Part shown: positions 19,901-27,942 of the stretch, piece by piece | Numbering within the stretch: position 1 is the stretch's first letter | Layout: every line of letters begins with the position of its first letter | Assembly: GCA_030849075.1 (NCBI GenBank) | Contig: JASAOO010003272.1 | Location: forward strand, 1-34,351 | DNA: 34,351 nt | Reading direction: 5' to 3' | Origin: Zelonia costaricensis | Taxonomy: Eukaryota; Euglenozoa; Kinetoplastea; Trypanosomatida; Trypanosomatidae | Notes under the pieces: model-generated | Databases searched by the model: none | The model's input: only the letters and a program-made list of their open reading frames with translations | What the model was told of the DNA's origin: nothing | Translations under genes and position numbers: made by a program

Positions 19901-22100
19901 GGGAGGCAACGCGCGACTCCCCAGGACCGGCACCGATCTGCAGCATCGAGAGGCGGCCGCTCGTGGGCCCCGCGGGGTCCACGGCAGCGGCTGCGGAGGA
20001 CAGCGCAGACGGATCGAGGCGGAGGAGTACGTGGTGGCGCACGAGGAGGTCCATCAAGGTCGCCTGCGCCGTCCCCAGCGCGGACCGCACGAGCCGCCCC
20101 ATGCTGTCCGTCAGCACCTTCATGGACGCCGGCGTGGGCGTGGCGGGCAGCGGCACAGTGCGGGCCGACACCGCCGCGGCCACGCAGTAGGCCACGTGCC
20201 GACGCGTCATGCGAAACAAGAAGCTCTGCAGCTCGGCGGTGGTGAGCAGCGGCGATGCGGGGACGCGGATGCCACACCAGCACCCATCAAACTCCTCCGC
20301 CGCTGCGGCATCGCCCTTGTCACCATGCACGGGCTGCTTTAGCTTGGCGCGCAGGTGCTGCTGTTCGGCTTCCCACAGCCCCAGCTGGATGGCCTGCAAG
20401 AGTTGGCTGATGAGCTCCGTTGCCACTGCTACAGGGCCCGGGTACGGGGACTCCAACAGGCCCTGCAGCGCCTTGACGAGGCCACGCCAACGGCCGCGCA
20501 GCACGTCGCGCCGCTCATCACAGCTCAGGTAGTCGAACAAGGTCAAGCAGCCATCCACGTGGAGTCGGGTGGACTTCGCCGGGACAGCCGCCGCAGACGA
20601 CGCGGCTGCTGTCGGCGCGGCAGGGGTCAGCGCTTCCATCCAGCGCACGAGGTCGGCCACAAGGGCCCGCGCGCGGACATTCACGGAGAAGAAGTCGTCG
20701 CCGCTGCTCCCACCGCCACCACCGCCACCACCGCCGCGCGCGCCTCCAGCGCTGCCGCTCACGTCCGAGTCCGAGGCGTAGTCTGCACCGTAGAGGTCGA
20801 GGTCAGCACCAGCCAGCGGCAGGCACGTCGCGGGCGGCAGACCGCGCAGCGTCTCGCCATTGTCCACCCGCCGGCGGTGATGGCGGAAGCTGCAGAAGGC
20901 GTTGCCGACCGCGCCCCCGTGCGGGGGCGCGCCGGACACGTCCACCCCCGCACCGGACCCGCTGCCACCGCACGATGCTGCTGCGACCGGCACCCGCGTG
21001 CCGTTCACGAGGCTGGAGAGGCGGCCCGGTTCCTCAAAGCACCACAGCCCCGTGAGCGCCGTGTAGTCGCCGCTGAAGAGAAACTGCGCGCGCTCGTCCT
21101 CCTCGGCAAGCGCGCGGCAGCGGCGGCGGACGTCGTCGGTGGTGGGCGGGGCGGGCAGCGGGGGCGTGGACGTGCCGCCGCTGCCCTCCAGCGTCCCACT
21201 CGACCTCGGCGATCCCTTCGAAGCCGCCGCCTCTCCGGCTGTGGATGCGGATGGTGTTGATGCAGCCCTGCTTTGGCGAGCCTTGAGGACAAGCTGCTGG
21301 TACTGCCGCTGCATGTGCTTCCACACCGCGGCCACGAGCCGCGCCCGGGCAGCGGCTGCGTCGGCGTGTCCATCGCCATCCACGTCGCTTGACGACGCCG
21401 CCGCCGCTGCCACGGCGGAGGTGCGTCTTGCGCTGGCTGATGTCTCCGCCTGCAGCACGGCGAGCGGCACGTACTTGACGTCCCAACTCTCCAGCGTCAG
21501 GTCCCGCTCGAGGGCGACGCCGAAGTGCAGGTGCGGCAGCACCACCTGCGCGGTGAAGCGCCTCGTCTCCTCGACGCTGCTCGCCGCCATCAGCGCGCAC
21601 ACCGGCTGCACCTCCTCCACAGAGAGGAAGGCACCCCGTTTGTTGGCACCGCTGCCCCCTGCGGTGGTGGCACTCGCGGACGTCGCTGCTGTCGACGACG
21701 GAGCGAGTCCGAGCGGCGCACGCCGTGGGAGCGTGACGCCCAGCATCGCCATGCCTGTCACGACGGCGAGCTGGGGATCTGCCTCTTCCACGCAGCGCAA
21801 CAGGTACGGCACCACCTCCGTCTCCACCCAGCGACTGCCAAGCTTCTGGCAAAGGTACGGCAGCAGCAGCACGGCGCGGTAGCGATCCAGAGTGCGCTGC
21901 CGCGGCTCGCGCCCGACGTCTTCGGCGTCGCCGGCAGAGACCCACGCCGAGGCCGCGCCGCCGCCGCCGCCGCCATCGCCGTCCTCGCCGTCCTCGCTGC
22001 CACCGGAGGCGAACGCGGAGGTCACGAAGCCGCTGCGGTCCGGCAGGGGCCAGTGGATCAAGTTCTCCAGCGCGGTGAGGGCCACGACGCGGTTGTCCAT
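16932..22100 (-). CDS. HEAT-repeat protein, PP2A scaffold (PR65)/PP4R1-like
   Basis: The open frame extends 47 codons further upstream, but that part is pyrimidine-tract translation; the Met at 22100 begins a helical, repeat-like sequence (MDNRVVALTALENL), giving 1722 residues. HEAT-like helical pairs can be seen at about 70-125, 1050-1100 (YTSWKARWLIAQRLP), 1145-1165, 1205-1250, 1280-1310, 1350-1395 (WRLRAQYAVLLAHLCG), 1465-1505, 1540-1600 and 1690-1722. The W+xR pattern and FIPLLDQLARDPVLNVRLVVAK (split here: FIPLLDQLARDP, then VLNVRLVVAK, 1572-1593) closely resemble the PP2A A-subunit repeats. I infer a regulatory/scaffold subunit of a PP2A- or PP4-type phosphatase, closest in plan to PP4R1. 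It is far longer than PR65 (about 590 residues) or PP4R1 (about 950) because of Ser/Ala/Gly inserts, including a Gly run near 456-464 and eight Gln at 1262-1269. Confidence 0.85.
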   Translation of the reverse strand: MDNRVVALTALENLIHWPLPDRSGFVTSAFASGGSEDGEDGDGGGGGGAASAWVSAGDAEDVGREPRQRTLDRYRAVLLLPYLCQKLGSRWVETEVVPYLLRCVEEADPQLAVVTGMAMLGVTLPRRAPLGLAPSSTAATSASATTAGGSGANKRGAFLSVEEVQPVCALMAASSVEETRRFTAQVVLPHLHFGVALERDLTLESWDVKYVPLAVLQAETSASARRTSAVAAAAASSSDVDGDGHADAAAARARLVAAVWKHMQRQYQQLVLKARQSRAASTPSASTAGEAAASKGSPRSSGTLEGSGGTSTPPLPAPPTTDDVRRRCRALAEEDERAQFLFSGDYTALTGLWCFEEPGRLSSLVNGTRVPVAAASCGGSGSGAGVDVSGAPPHGGAVGNAFCSFRHHRRRVDNGETLRGLPPATCLPLAGADLDLYGADYASDSDVSGSAGGARGGGGGGGGGSSGDDFFSVNVRARALVADLVRWMEALTPAAPTAAASSAAAVPAKSTRLHVDGCLTLFDYLSCDERRDVLRGRWRGLVKALQGLLESPYPGPVAVATELISQLLQAIQLGLWEAEQQHLRAKLKQPVHGDKGDAAAAEEFDGCWCGIRVPASPLLTTAELQSFLFRMTRRHVAYCVAAAVSARTVPLPATPTPASMKVLTDSMGRLVRSALGTAQATLMDLLVRHHVLLRLDPSALSSAAAAVDPAGPTSGRLSMLQIGAGPGESRVASLAAWDVSFANSTVTAATPGTAAAAAVDSVTCIGLPDDATFLLNFERGTGAGTTASGSASARAWLPGTLNAASGFRLHRLVRRALLRAVPLCVDFFCLFYTSAAARAAASPVATASVPTSPLTSSVAAASGSSASGAVSLAAVCPLLLQVLVPQRALAPLLDVVCVSAQLQHNHSGGAVAVPAAVAGQPTSRTSATTRHADPAARGGSSSEAARAAGDAGEGALPAALLAALLSPPAAAVDADGSGSGAPTPAEECPASVDFGVLEAALDAVQRLMAEAAAHLAVTAPRTTQTTRAYGGGAGAADVTASPAAPPGAVLDGVCEQLFALLSACLRWVPRYTSWKARWLIAQRLPRLVASFCFFLARVNTLPATDGEGAASTTHQRRAKVWLSHTLTLLRSLWMCAAQFGVAPLNDLMDDEEIEVRCLAVGCAARCFSAATEATLRVCMTGPRGAASASRSGPAPPQTLSAELRESLSLLLDATAQCVLVAASDGDARVRCRSAEALSTLSRALSLLVVADRPAPVSGSPGQQQQQQQQGASASPCIWSRYLHSNTDALLRLMMDDRPTVQLALVSQLTDVLLMRMWGPSAGEADDGAPAAVAAAPAGAGGDGQRTADGVQYEALLQCLRQLARHELWRLRAQYAVLLAHLCGRLLLTAAQSAATAEPVEPAAAHLAGGASANSHPPALPGSSSSASSPTGAVTQRLSGGSLNADADAHGSVPAAGAAASSWAHTHPLYQLARTELLTLLVAVLFDRVRAVRDAALDAVEEMCMQLASSSSSSSGSHAGAAAAAAGLNANTFVDDVLWPRIRGYAPAWETYLSRSSLLRIAMRLRVDKTSVFIPLLDQLARDPVLNVRLVVAKITLEVLLRSSSSSPSMEAPTAAAGVHEARDGGEKASASAHADSTPAAAAAMSSSLYKPELPSGTVAYSILMDKPVPTAACGSVADGGLPPLRFDEEERTGVVLQILRQLLKDASSDVRDEAAKALKVCF

Positions 22101-22996
22101 GGTGGAGCACAACACGCACGGAAGTGGGGTGAGAGGGCGCGGGTGGGAGGAGGGATGCGACAATGGAGATGAGAAGTGGGGGGGGGGGGCGGCGGCGGGG
22201 CGATGATGCAGGCACCCCAGCACGTAGGCTCCCACAGGCACCGTGGCACGTGTCCGCGTGTGCGTGTGTGTCCGTTTAAGGATTTGTGTGTTGGTGCTCT
22301 TGTACTTGACAGAGACAGGCTTCCTGATAGTGCTGGTGGGGGCGGAGTTTGAGTGCCGTCACAGCGAGGGCATACTCCAAAACACAGATGTGGGAAAGGT
22401 GGGCAGCGAGTGGGGTGTGCGGCAGAGATGGACATCACAACAATACGGAAAGACATCAAGGGTGGTGGGGCACGTAGGGGACAAGTTGGATCCTCAGCTG
22501 TACGTGGCCGCGTTCCTTCAGAGCGGCTGCATCGCACATCAACACGTGGGAGGCCGTCACAGTGCACCCCACCAATTAGATCAGCAGCGGCGAGGCGAGG
22601 CGAGAGAGGAGTGAGAGGGAGAGACGGCGCGGTGTTGCGCCTGGTTGACGTGCGTTGGCGTGCCTCGGTGCGCGAAAAAGCGCCGGACACGAAGATGATG
22701 AAGAAGAAAGGAAAAGAGTTACTGAGCGTGGCTTGCCATACGGGGAGGGGGAAGGGGGGGGGGGAGGCGGCGCCACACTCGTGGAACCGCGCGGGCAACG
22801 TTACCCGCGTATTCAATGCAGGTGGAGACGAGCGGACACGCCGGTGCGGCCCCCCCCCACCACAGCCCGTCTTTCTTGCCCTTTTCCCTCCTCCCTCCTC
22901 CCTCTTCCATCCACCACACAGTCAGCACTGCTTAGGTTAATCGAGTTATACGTGGCCACCGTGCCCCCACGCTCTTCCCAGCCCCACCACGACACG
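22101..22996. other. Intergenic region between the HEAT-repeat and MRD1-like genes
   Basis: It holds the 5' flank of the HEAT gene and the 3' UTR of the MRD1-like gene. Plus-strand purine tracts (RNA-sense pyrimidine) lie at 22120-22192, 22588-22632 and 22741-22770. A TG-rich stretch lies near 22255-22295. Unusually, the plus strand itself has a strong pyrimidine tract at 22871-22912 followed by AG at 22920-22921. No gene is seen on either strand. Confidence 0.6.
22120..22192 (-). promoter_or_regulatory. Polypyrimidine tract upstream of the HEAT-repeat gene
   Basis: The RNA sense is C/T-rich with a run of about 12 C (complement of 22179-22192). There is no AG between this tract and the ATG at 22100, so the acceptor is either further upstream, fed by the C/T tract complementary to 22588-22632, or unusual. 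The tract is clear; the acceptor is unresolved. Confidence 0.35.
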
Positions 22997-25939
22997 TCAG
23001 CCGTCCAGCTTGGCGTACTGCAGCACCAGGTGGCGGCCGTAGAGGTGCGTGGCCTTGAGCGTCTCCAGCGCCCGCGCCGCCTCGGCCTCCGAAAGGAACT
23101 CCACAAAGGCGAAGCCGCGGTGGTTGTTCTCGCGGTGCGAGGAGAAGGCGTGGCTCTTGCGCGGTACCCGCACCGTCCGGATTTCGCTGAAGGCCGCGCA
23201 AAGCTCGCGCACGTCCTTCTCCGTCGCCTCGAAGGGCAGGTTCTTGACGATGAGCTTGAGCGGGTCGCACCCGGGCGGCACCCTCGACGGCGCACCAGAG
23301 GACGACGCCGCGGCCCCCGCGCCGGCCTCCCCGCGGCGACGCGCGATGACGGCGGTCTTGGTCGGGTCCGCGTCCTCGTCGTCCTCATCTTTGTTGCCGC
23401 CTGCCACGCCGTTGCCAGCCCGCTCGTGGCGGCGCTCTGCCCCGTCGCCCGATGCACCGGCACCGCTGCCGTGCTGCTGCTGCTGCTGCTGGAGCATCTG
23501 CGTCGTCTGCTTGCTGACCACACACGACAGCGTGCGGCCTGCGAGCGTCTTGCCGTGGACCTTAGTGACGCAGTACGTCATGGTGCTGTTGTCCGCAACA
23601 GTGAGGAAGGCACGGCCCTGCTCCTGCTGCAGCACAAGACGCTTGATGAGGGTGTCCGGCGAGCGTGCGAGGCGCGGGCAGGCGTCCAGCAGGAAAGCGT
23701 GCAGCTCGTCCTCGGTCGTCTGGAAGGGCACGTTCGTGAGGAAGAGCGTGAAGACGACGGCGTTCGCGGCGGATGCGGCCGTCGCCGTGCCGGCGGTGTC
23801 GTCCTCGCCGGATGCCGCAGCGAACAGGCCGAGATCCGTGGCCGCCGCCGTCGCCTCCCCGCTGCCGCCCTCGCCGTCCTCCATCAGCGCCCCCACCGGG
23901 GCCCACTCCAGGAACAGCGGCGACGTCTTGAAGAGTTTGTACGAGAGCCGCGTGAAGGCGATGCGTGCGTCCTGCGGGTGCGAGTAGCGGAACAGCGCAA
24001 ACGCCCCAGCCGACGGGAACGCCGACGTCTCCAGCACGCCGAAGCGGACGAAGAGCTTCGTCAGCTCCGCCGCGTCGTTGCCGTCCTTGAGCTGCAGGTT
24101 CTTGACGAGGATGGTCGTGTTCGAGCGGGCCTTGAGGAAGTTCTGCGTGGCGCCCTCGAGCAGGTCAAACGCGATGCCCTCATCACTCAGCACCTGCTGC
24201 ACCTCACTCGTCAGGTACGCCTCCGCGATGGCTGCACGCACCGCCGCCCCCTTCGCCCCGACCCCCACGACATCCTCTGAGCGCACCCCGAGCCGCTGGG
24301 CAACAGTTTCCACGGCCGCATGGCTGTTCATGTACATGGTGTTCCACGTGATCTGCCCCGCCGCCGCCGCCGCCCCACCACTGCCATCCTTCCCAGCCTC
24401 CCCCGCACGCCGATCCGCCTCACGCTGCTTCTTGAACTGCGACGAGCCAGCTAGACTCACCGCCCCCGCGGCCGCACCGGTGGACGCCAGCGCGGCCTCG
24501 CGCTCTAGCACACGCTTGCTGTGGGGGTCCTCCTCCGCCGCACTCACGCGCAGCAGCCGGCCCATCAAGATCGCCCCGCGGCAGAGCTGCAGCGCCCGCA
24601 CCGCGTCCTCGGCCGCCACGAAGCGCACGAACGCCGCTCCTTTGTTCTGCCGCGTGTCCTTCGTCAGCGGGATGTGCACGGCATCGACGGGCCCCACGAG
24701 GGAGGCGGCGAACTGCTTCAGGTGCTCCTCCGTGGCGATGTACGGAATGTTGCCCAGGCGGATGCGGTGCGAGACGCGCGCGATGTCCTCCTGCGCCTCC
24801 TGCGACAGAGCCACCGCCGGCGCAGACGCGGACGCGTCAGCCGACTTCGCTGCCTTGGCTATCTTCACAGGCGGTGCGTCTGCCTCGGGAGCGCGCGCGT
24901 CATTGTCGTCGTCGTCGAAGCTGACCTCCCCCTCTGCTTCTTCGTTCACAGAGTGCCCGGCAACTCCATCGGCATCACCGTGCAGCTGCGGCGCTGCGCC
25001 GCTGTTGCTGCTGCCGCCACCGAGCCCGGCGAGGAAGTCCATGTCGCTGACCTCCCCCAGCGCCTGCTGCCGCGAGAGGGCCTGCTGCTCCACCTCAACT
25101 GGATCGACCGCCGCCGCAGCACCGCTCTTAGCGCCAGCCGTGGCGGGGCTCTTCTCCTTCTTCTTCTTCGCCTTGCGCTGCCCAGCCACAGCGTCCTCCT
25201 CCGCCTCTGCCACGTCCTCGGCACCTTGTGGTGTGACGTCGGTGCTCGTGTTCGCGGGCGGTGCATCCGGTGCGAGCAGCACCTCCGCAGCCCACGTCGG
25301 GCCCTCGGTTGCCTTGCTGCGCTGCTCCACGAACTCGCGCTGCCGCCGCTCCATCCCGCTCGATGTCGCTGGCGCCGCGGACGCGTCCTGCTCGCTCGCA
25401 GCTTCGGCGGCGCTGGCGTCTGCACCGTCACGCGCCCGCTTGCGGGTCTGCGCCGCGGACGGGAGAGGAGACGACGTGGCCGCCTTGCTGGAGGAGGAGG
25501 AGGTCAGGGCGCTGGCGCGCTTCAGCAGCTGCTCCTCTTTGAGCTGCTGCTTGCGCTGCTGGTTGAGGGTGAGGCCGACGTCATTGAGCCCCTTCGCGAG
25601 TTCCACCCGGAGGCGGGCGCTGTGGAAGAAGGCGTTGTTGAAGTACTGCGCCACGAAGTGACCTGCGGCGGAGGTGCGGAAGCCGACGAAGGCCATGCGA
25701 AGGATCATCTTGGGGGCTGCCCGGTGTGCCCCAGACCCTGCCAGCCCGCCGCCCTGCTTGGTCTGCTGTTGCTGGTGCTGATGATGGGCCCTGTCCTTGC
25801 CTGTCGCCGCTCGCCGAATGAACTGCACGTCCGTTATCTCCAGCAGCGGGGCCTCGCGCGGGGCGGTGCGCAGGAGGTGCTGCTTCAGCTGCTCCTCCGT
25901 GCAGTCATTCGGCAGGTTGAGAATACGCACGCGCGACAT
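22997..25939 (-). CDS. MRD1: Five-RRM pre-rRNA processing factor, MRD1/RBM19 homologue
   Basis: The chosen start gives 980 residues and puts RRM1 at the very N-terminus (MSRVRILNLPNDCTEEQL), as in yeast MRD1; the 36 upstream codons translate CA/TG repeat. RRMs are at about 4-116, 391-470, 608-685, 729-808 and 894-978, each with recognisable RNP2 (IRLGNIPY, ILVKNL, LFLTNVPF, LIVKNLPF) and RNP1 (GAAFVRF, RAFLTV, RGFAFVEF) motifs. The segment ITWNTMYMNSHAAVETVAQ (530-548) before RRM3 matches the W-N-x-L-F-M-x-S signature between RRMs of the MRD1/RBM19 family. In yeast and animals this protein acts in the nucleolus, in the early small-subunit processome, and is needed for 18S rRNA maturation. Basic KAKKKKEK (256-263) may be a nuclear signal. 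RRM1 carries a His/Gln-rich insert at about 46-78. A Gln run lies at 817-822. Confidence 0.88.
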   Translation of the reverse strand: MSRVRILNLPNDCTEEQLKQHLLRTAPREAPLLEITDVQFIRRAATGKDRAHHQHQQQQTKQGGGLAGSGAHRAAPKMILRMAFVGFRTSAAGHFVAQYFNNAFFHSARLRVELAKGLNDVGLTLNQQRKQQLKEEQLLKRASALTSSSSSKAATSSPLPSAAQTRKRARDGADASAAEAASEQDASAAPATSSGMERRQREFVEQRSKATEGPTWAAEVLLAPDAPPANTSTDVTPQGAEDVAEAEEDAVAGQRKAKKKKEKSPATAGAKSGAAAAVDPVEVEQQALSRQQALGEVSDMDFLAGLGGGSSNSGAAPQLHGDADGVAGHSVNEEAEGEVSFDDDDNDARAPEADAPPVKIAKAAKSADASASAPAVALSQEAQEDIARVSHRIRLGNIPYIATEEHLKQFAASLVGPVDAVHIPLTKDTRQNKGAAFVRFVAAEDAVRALQLCRGAILMGRLLRVSAAEEDPHSKRVLEREAALASTGAAAGAVSLAGSSQFKKQREADRRAGEAGKDGSGGAAAAAGQITWNTMYMNSHAAVETVAQRLGVRSEDVVGVGAKGAAVRAAIAEAYLTSEVQQVLSDEGIAFDLLEGATQNFLKARSNTTILVKNLQLKDGNDAAELTKLFVRFGVLETSAFPSAGAFALFRYSHPQDARIAFTRLSYKLFKTSPLFLEWAPVGALMEDGEGGSGEATAAATDLGLFAAASGEDDTAGTATAASAANAVVFTLFLTNVPFQTTEDELHAFLLDACPRLARSPDTLIKRLVLQQEQGRAFLTVADNSTMTYCVTKVHGKTLAGRTLSCVVSKQTTQMLQQQQQQHGSGAGASGDGAERRHERAGNGVAGGNKDEDDEDADPTKTAVIARRRGEAGAGAAASSSGAPSRVPPGCDPLKLIVKNLPFEATEKDVRELCAAFSEIRTVRVPRKSHAFSSHRENNHRGFAFVEFLSEAEAARALETLKATHLYGRHLVLQYAKLDG

Positions 25940-25974
25940 CGAGCTGCTGCTGCGCACGTGTCTGCGCGTGGGGT

Positions 25975-25991
25975 TGTGTGTGTGTGTGTGT
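25975..25991. repeat. Short TG microsatellite
   Basis: A TG run just upstream of the MRD1 ATG; (CA)n in the RNA sense, so part of the 5' UTR if the acceptor at 26188 is used. Confidence 0.85.
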
Positions 25992-26187
25992 TCTGTGTGT
26001 GTAAGTCGGAGGAGCGGTGCCGCTCGCTGAGTGTTGAGTCGAGGCACGTGGTGGCCGACGCGGAGGTGTGTGTGGGGGTGGGCCCCGTTTGCGAAAAAGT
26101 GAGGGCGTTCAGAGCAGCAGCATCAGTAGGGGAGGGGCACGTGTGTGTCGGGAGCGCGAACACGTCGCCCTCCTGTGTGAACCCCCG

Positions 26188-26219
26188 CTCGAGTTAAGGT
26201 AGGGGAAAGGGGGGGGGGG
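26188..26219 (-). promoter_or_regulatory. Candidate splice acceptor and pyrimidine tract, MRD1 gene
   Basis: The RNA sense has a run of C then CTTTCCCC-type sequence (complement of 26193-26219) followed by AG (complement of 26188-26189), predicting a 5' UTR of about 248 nt. Confidence 0.45.
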
Positions 26220-26427
26220 CCACGCGGAGCTGCCGTGACTGTGGACAGCAGGGGAGGAGATGGACGTGCACAGACGGCCATCACCTCCTTCACGTGCCGA
26301 GAGAGGGGAGAGGGGTAAGGTTGAAGGCGATGGCTGGCGCAAGCCGTGCGAGTGCTGCAAGTGAGCTGTCCGCCGTCTCTGCGCCGCACGCAGGGGAGCC
26401 CCCGTCCGCGGCTCAAATCGGTGTCAT

Positions 26428-26451
26428 TGTGTGTGTGTGTGTGTGTGTGTG
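26428..26451. repeat. TG dinucleotide microsatellite
   Basis: A pure TG run of about 12 units, (CA)n in the RNA sense and complementary to the CA repeats at 26866, 27557 and 27905 in the same gap. Confidence 0.95.
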
Positions 26452-26865
26452 CGTCCACGCGTGTGGGTTGTGCAGTCACGTCTTGAGTGTTTCACGCACG
26501 GGCTGAAGATATGAAGGGAGGGGAGAAGGTTCCCACAGGAATCATTGCTGACTACCTGCAACTGCGCGCGTGTGTGCGTGTGTGGGTGGGTGTGCGATTC
26601 TGTGACAGTTCGACACAAGTGGAAGAAGTCAAGCAGGAAGAAAGAGGGACACACACACACATACGCGCACACAGACCCAGACACACCCAGACACACAAAC
26701 ACACACATGTGCCCAGCAAACAACATCAACAACACAGAAAAGGGCGCCAAGGACGAGGGGGGAGGAGTCGGAGGATTGTGGGTGGAACGAACAAGGCAAT
26801 GCGGTGAACGGGTGAGGGTGGAGGCCGCACATCCCACAGACACCGGGGAAACGAGGTTGGTGCAC

Positions 26866-26892
26866 GCACACACACACACACACACACACACA
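26866..26892. repeat. CA dinucleotide microsatellite
   Basis: A CA run of about 13 units; can pair with the TG repeat at 26428-26451 within one transcript. Confidence 0.95.
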
Positions 26893-27555
26893 TTCAGACA
26901 GACAGACACGGGCAGTCCCACACGCCGGTACCACCATCCTCGAACAGCACACAGGCGGCGTCTGCTCTACGAGGCTGGCGCCTCCCACCCCAGACGTTCA
27001 GGCAAAAAGAAAAGACGAACAGGGAAGAGCACGAGCGTACACACCAAAGGAAATAGAAAGCCGCCGGCCAACTGCCAGCTGCGAAGTGTGTGTGTGTGAG
27101 GGGTGGGGTGGGAAGGGTTGGGAAGGGAGGTGAGGACGTTCGGTGCAGCTGCATCGGCGTACGCGCACCCACCCACCCACTCACCCGCGCACGCCTGCCT
27201 CCGCCTCTCCACACGTGAACGCCACGGGGCCGCCACTTACGTTCACGGACAAGCACATGAAAAGGGCACAAGGCAGGGAGGAAGAGAAGAAGGAGGGGGG
27301 GGGCGGGCGGAGTGGAGTGGAGGCAGGACGGCGGACTCTAGTACACAAGGAGCACTCTGGCGAGGCGCACACACACACGCGCGCACAACACCGACGACGC
27401 ATGCACGCCACTTCACCCTAAACACAAGAGAAGGTAAAGGAGGGTGCAGAGTGCCCACCGTAGCATCGGCAGCCCGCGCAAAAGTCGGAACGCGCTCGTG
27501 CGGGAGGGATGGCGACGCGGCGGTGCGTGTACCTACAGATGTCTGCCCCTTTCTG

Positions 27556-27556
<1 letters not shown>

Positions 27557-27587
<31 letters not shown>
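27557..27587. repeat. CA dinucleotide microsatellite
   Basis: A CA run of about 15 units, one of the longest in the window. Confidence 0.95.
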
Positions 27588-27588
<1 letters not shown>

Positions 27589-27903
27589 AGCACCATCCAG
27601 AGACCGCGGCAAGAACGAGCTAACCAGAAAACACCAAAGTGAGGAAGATAGAAAAAAAACTGTGGAGTCACAGACACGTACACGTGTGCACTCCATCAGG
27701 CAGACACACATACACACACACACAACACGCGCAACGAACGAGAACATCACATCGCAAAGGGAACAACATAGGAGAAGGCAGAACACACAGAGGAGGCCGC
27801 GGCGGGCGTCATGCACACGGGGGTGGTGAGGGGAGGAAGAGGGGCGCACATCCACAACGGAGAAGGAGCTGCCTCGACAAGGCACGGCTTCCTTCCAGGC
27901 ACA

Positions 27904-27904
<1 letters not shown>

Positions 27905-27934
<30 letters not shown>
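27905..27934. repeat. CA dinucleotide microsatellite
   Basis: A CA run of about 15 units followed by a degenerate GCACACAGACAC tail. Confidence 0.95.

Positions 27935-27942
<8 letters not shown>

Noticed and set aside
22101..22241. 47-codon extension of the HEAT-repeat protein
   Set aside because: Pro/His/Ser-rich translation of the pyrimidine tract; the Met at 22100 starts the helical sequence.
22655..26197. Three long plus-strand frames (541, 527 and 558 codons) across the MRD1 gene
   Set aside because: All overlap the well-supported RRM protein, and their compositions (Arg/Ala/Ser-rich) are those of GC-rich shadows.
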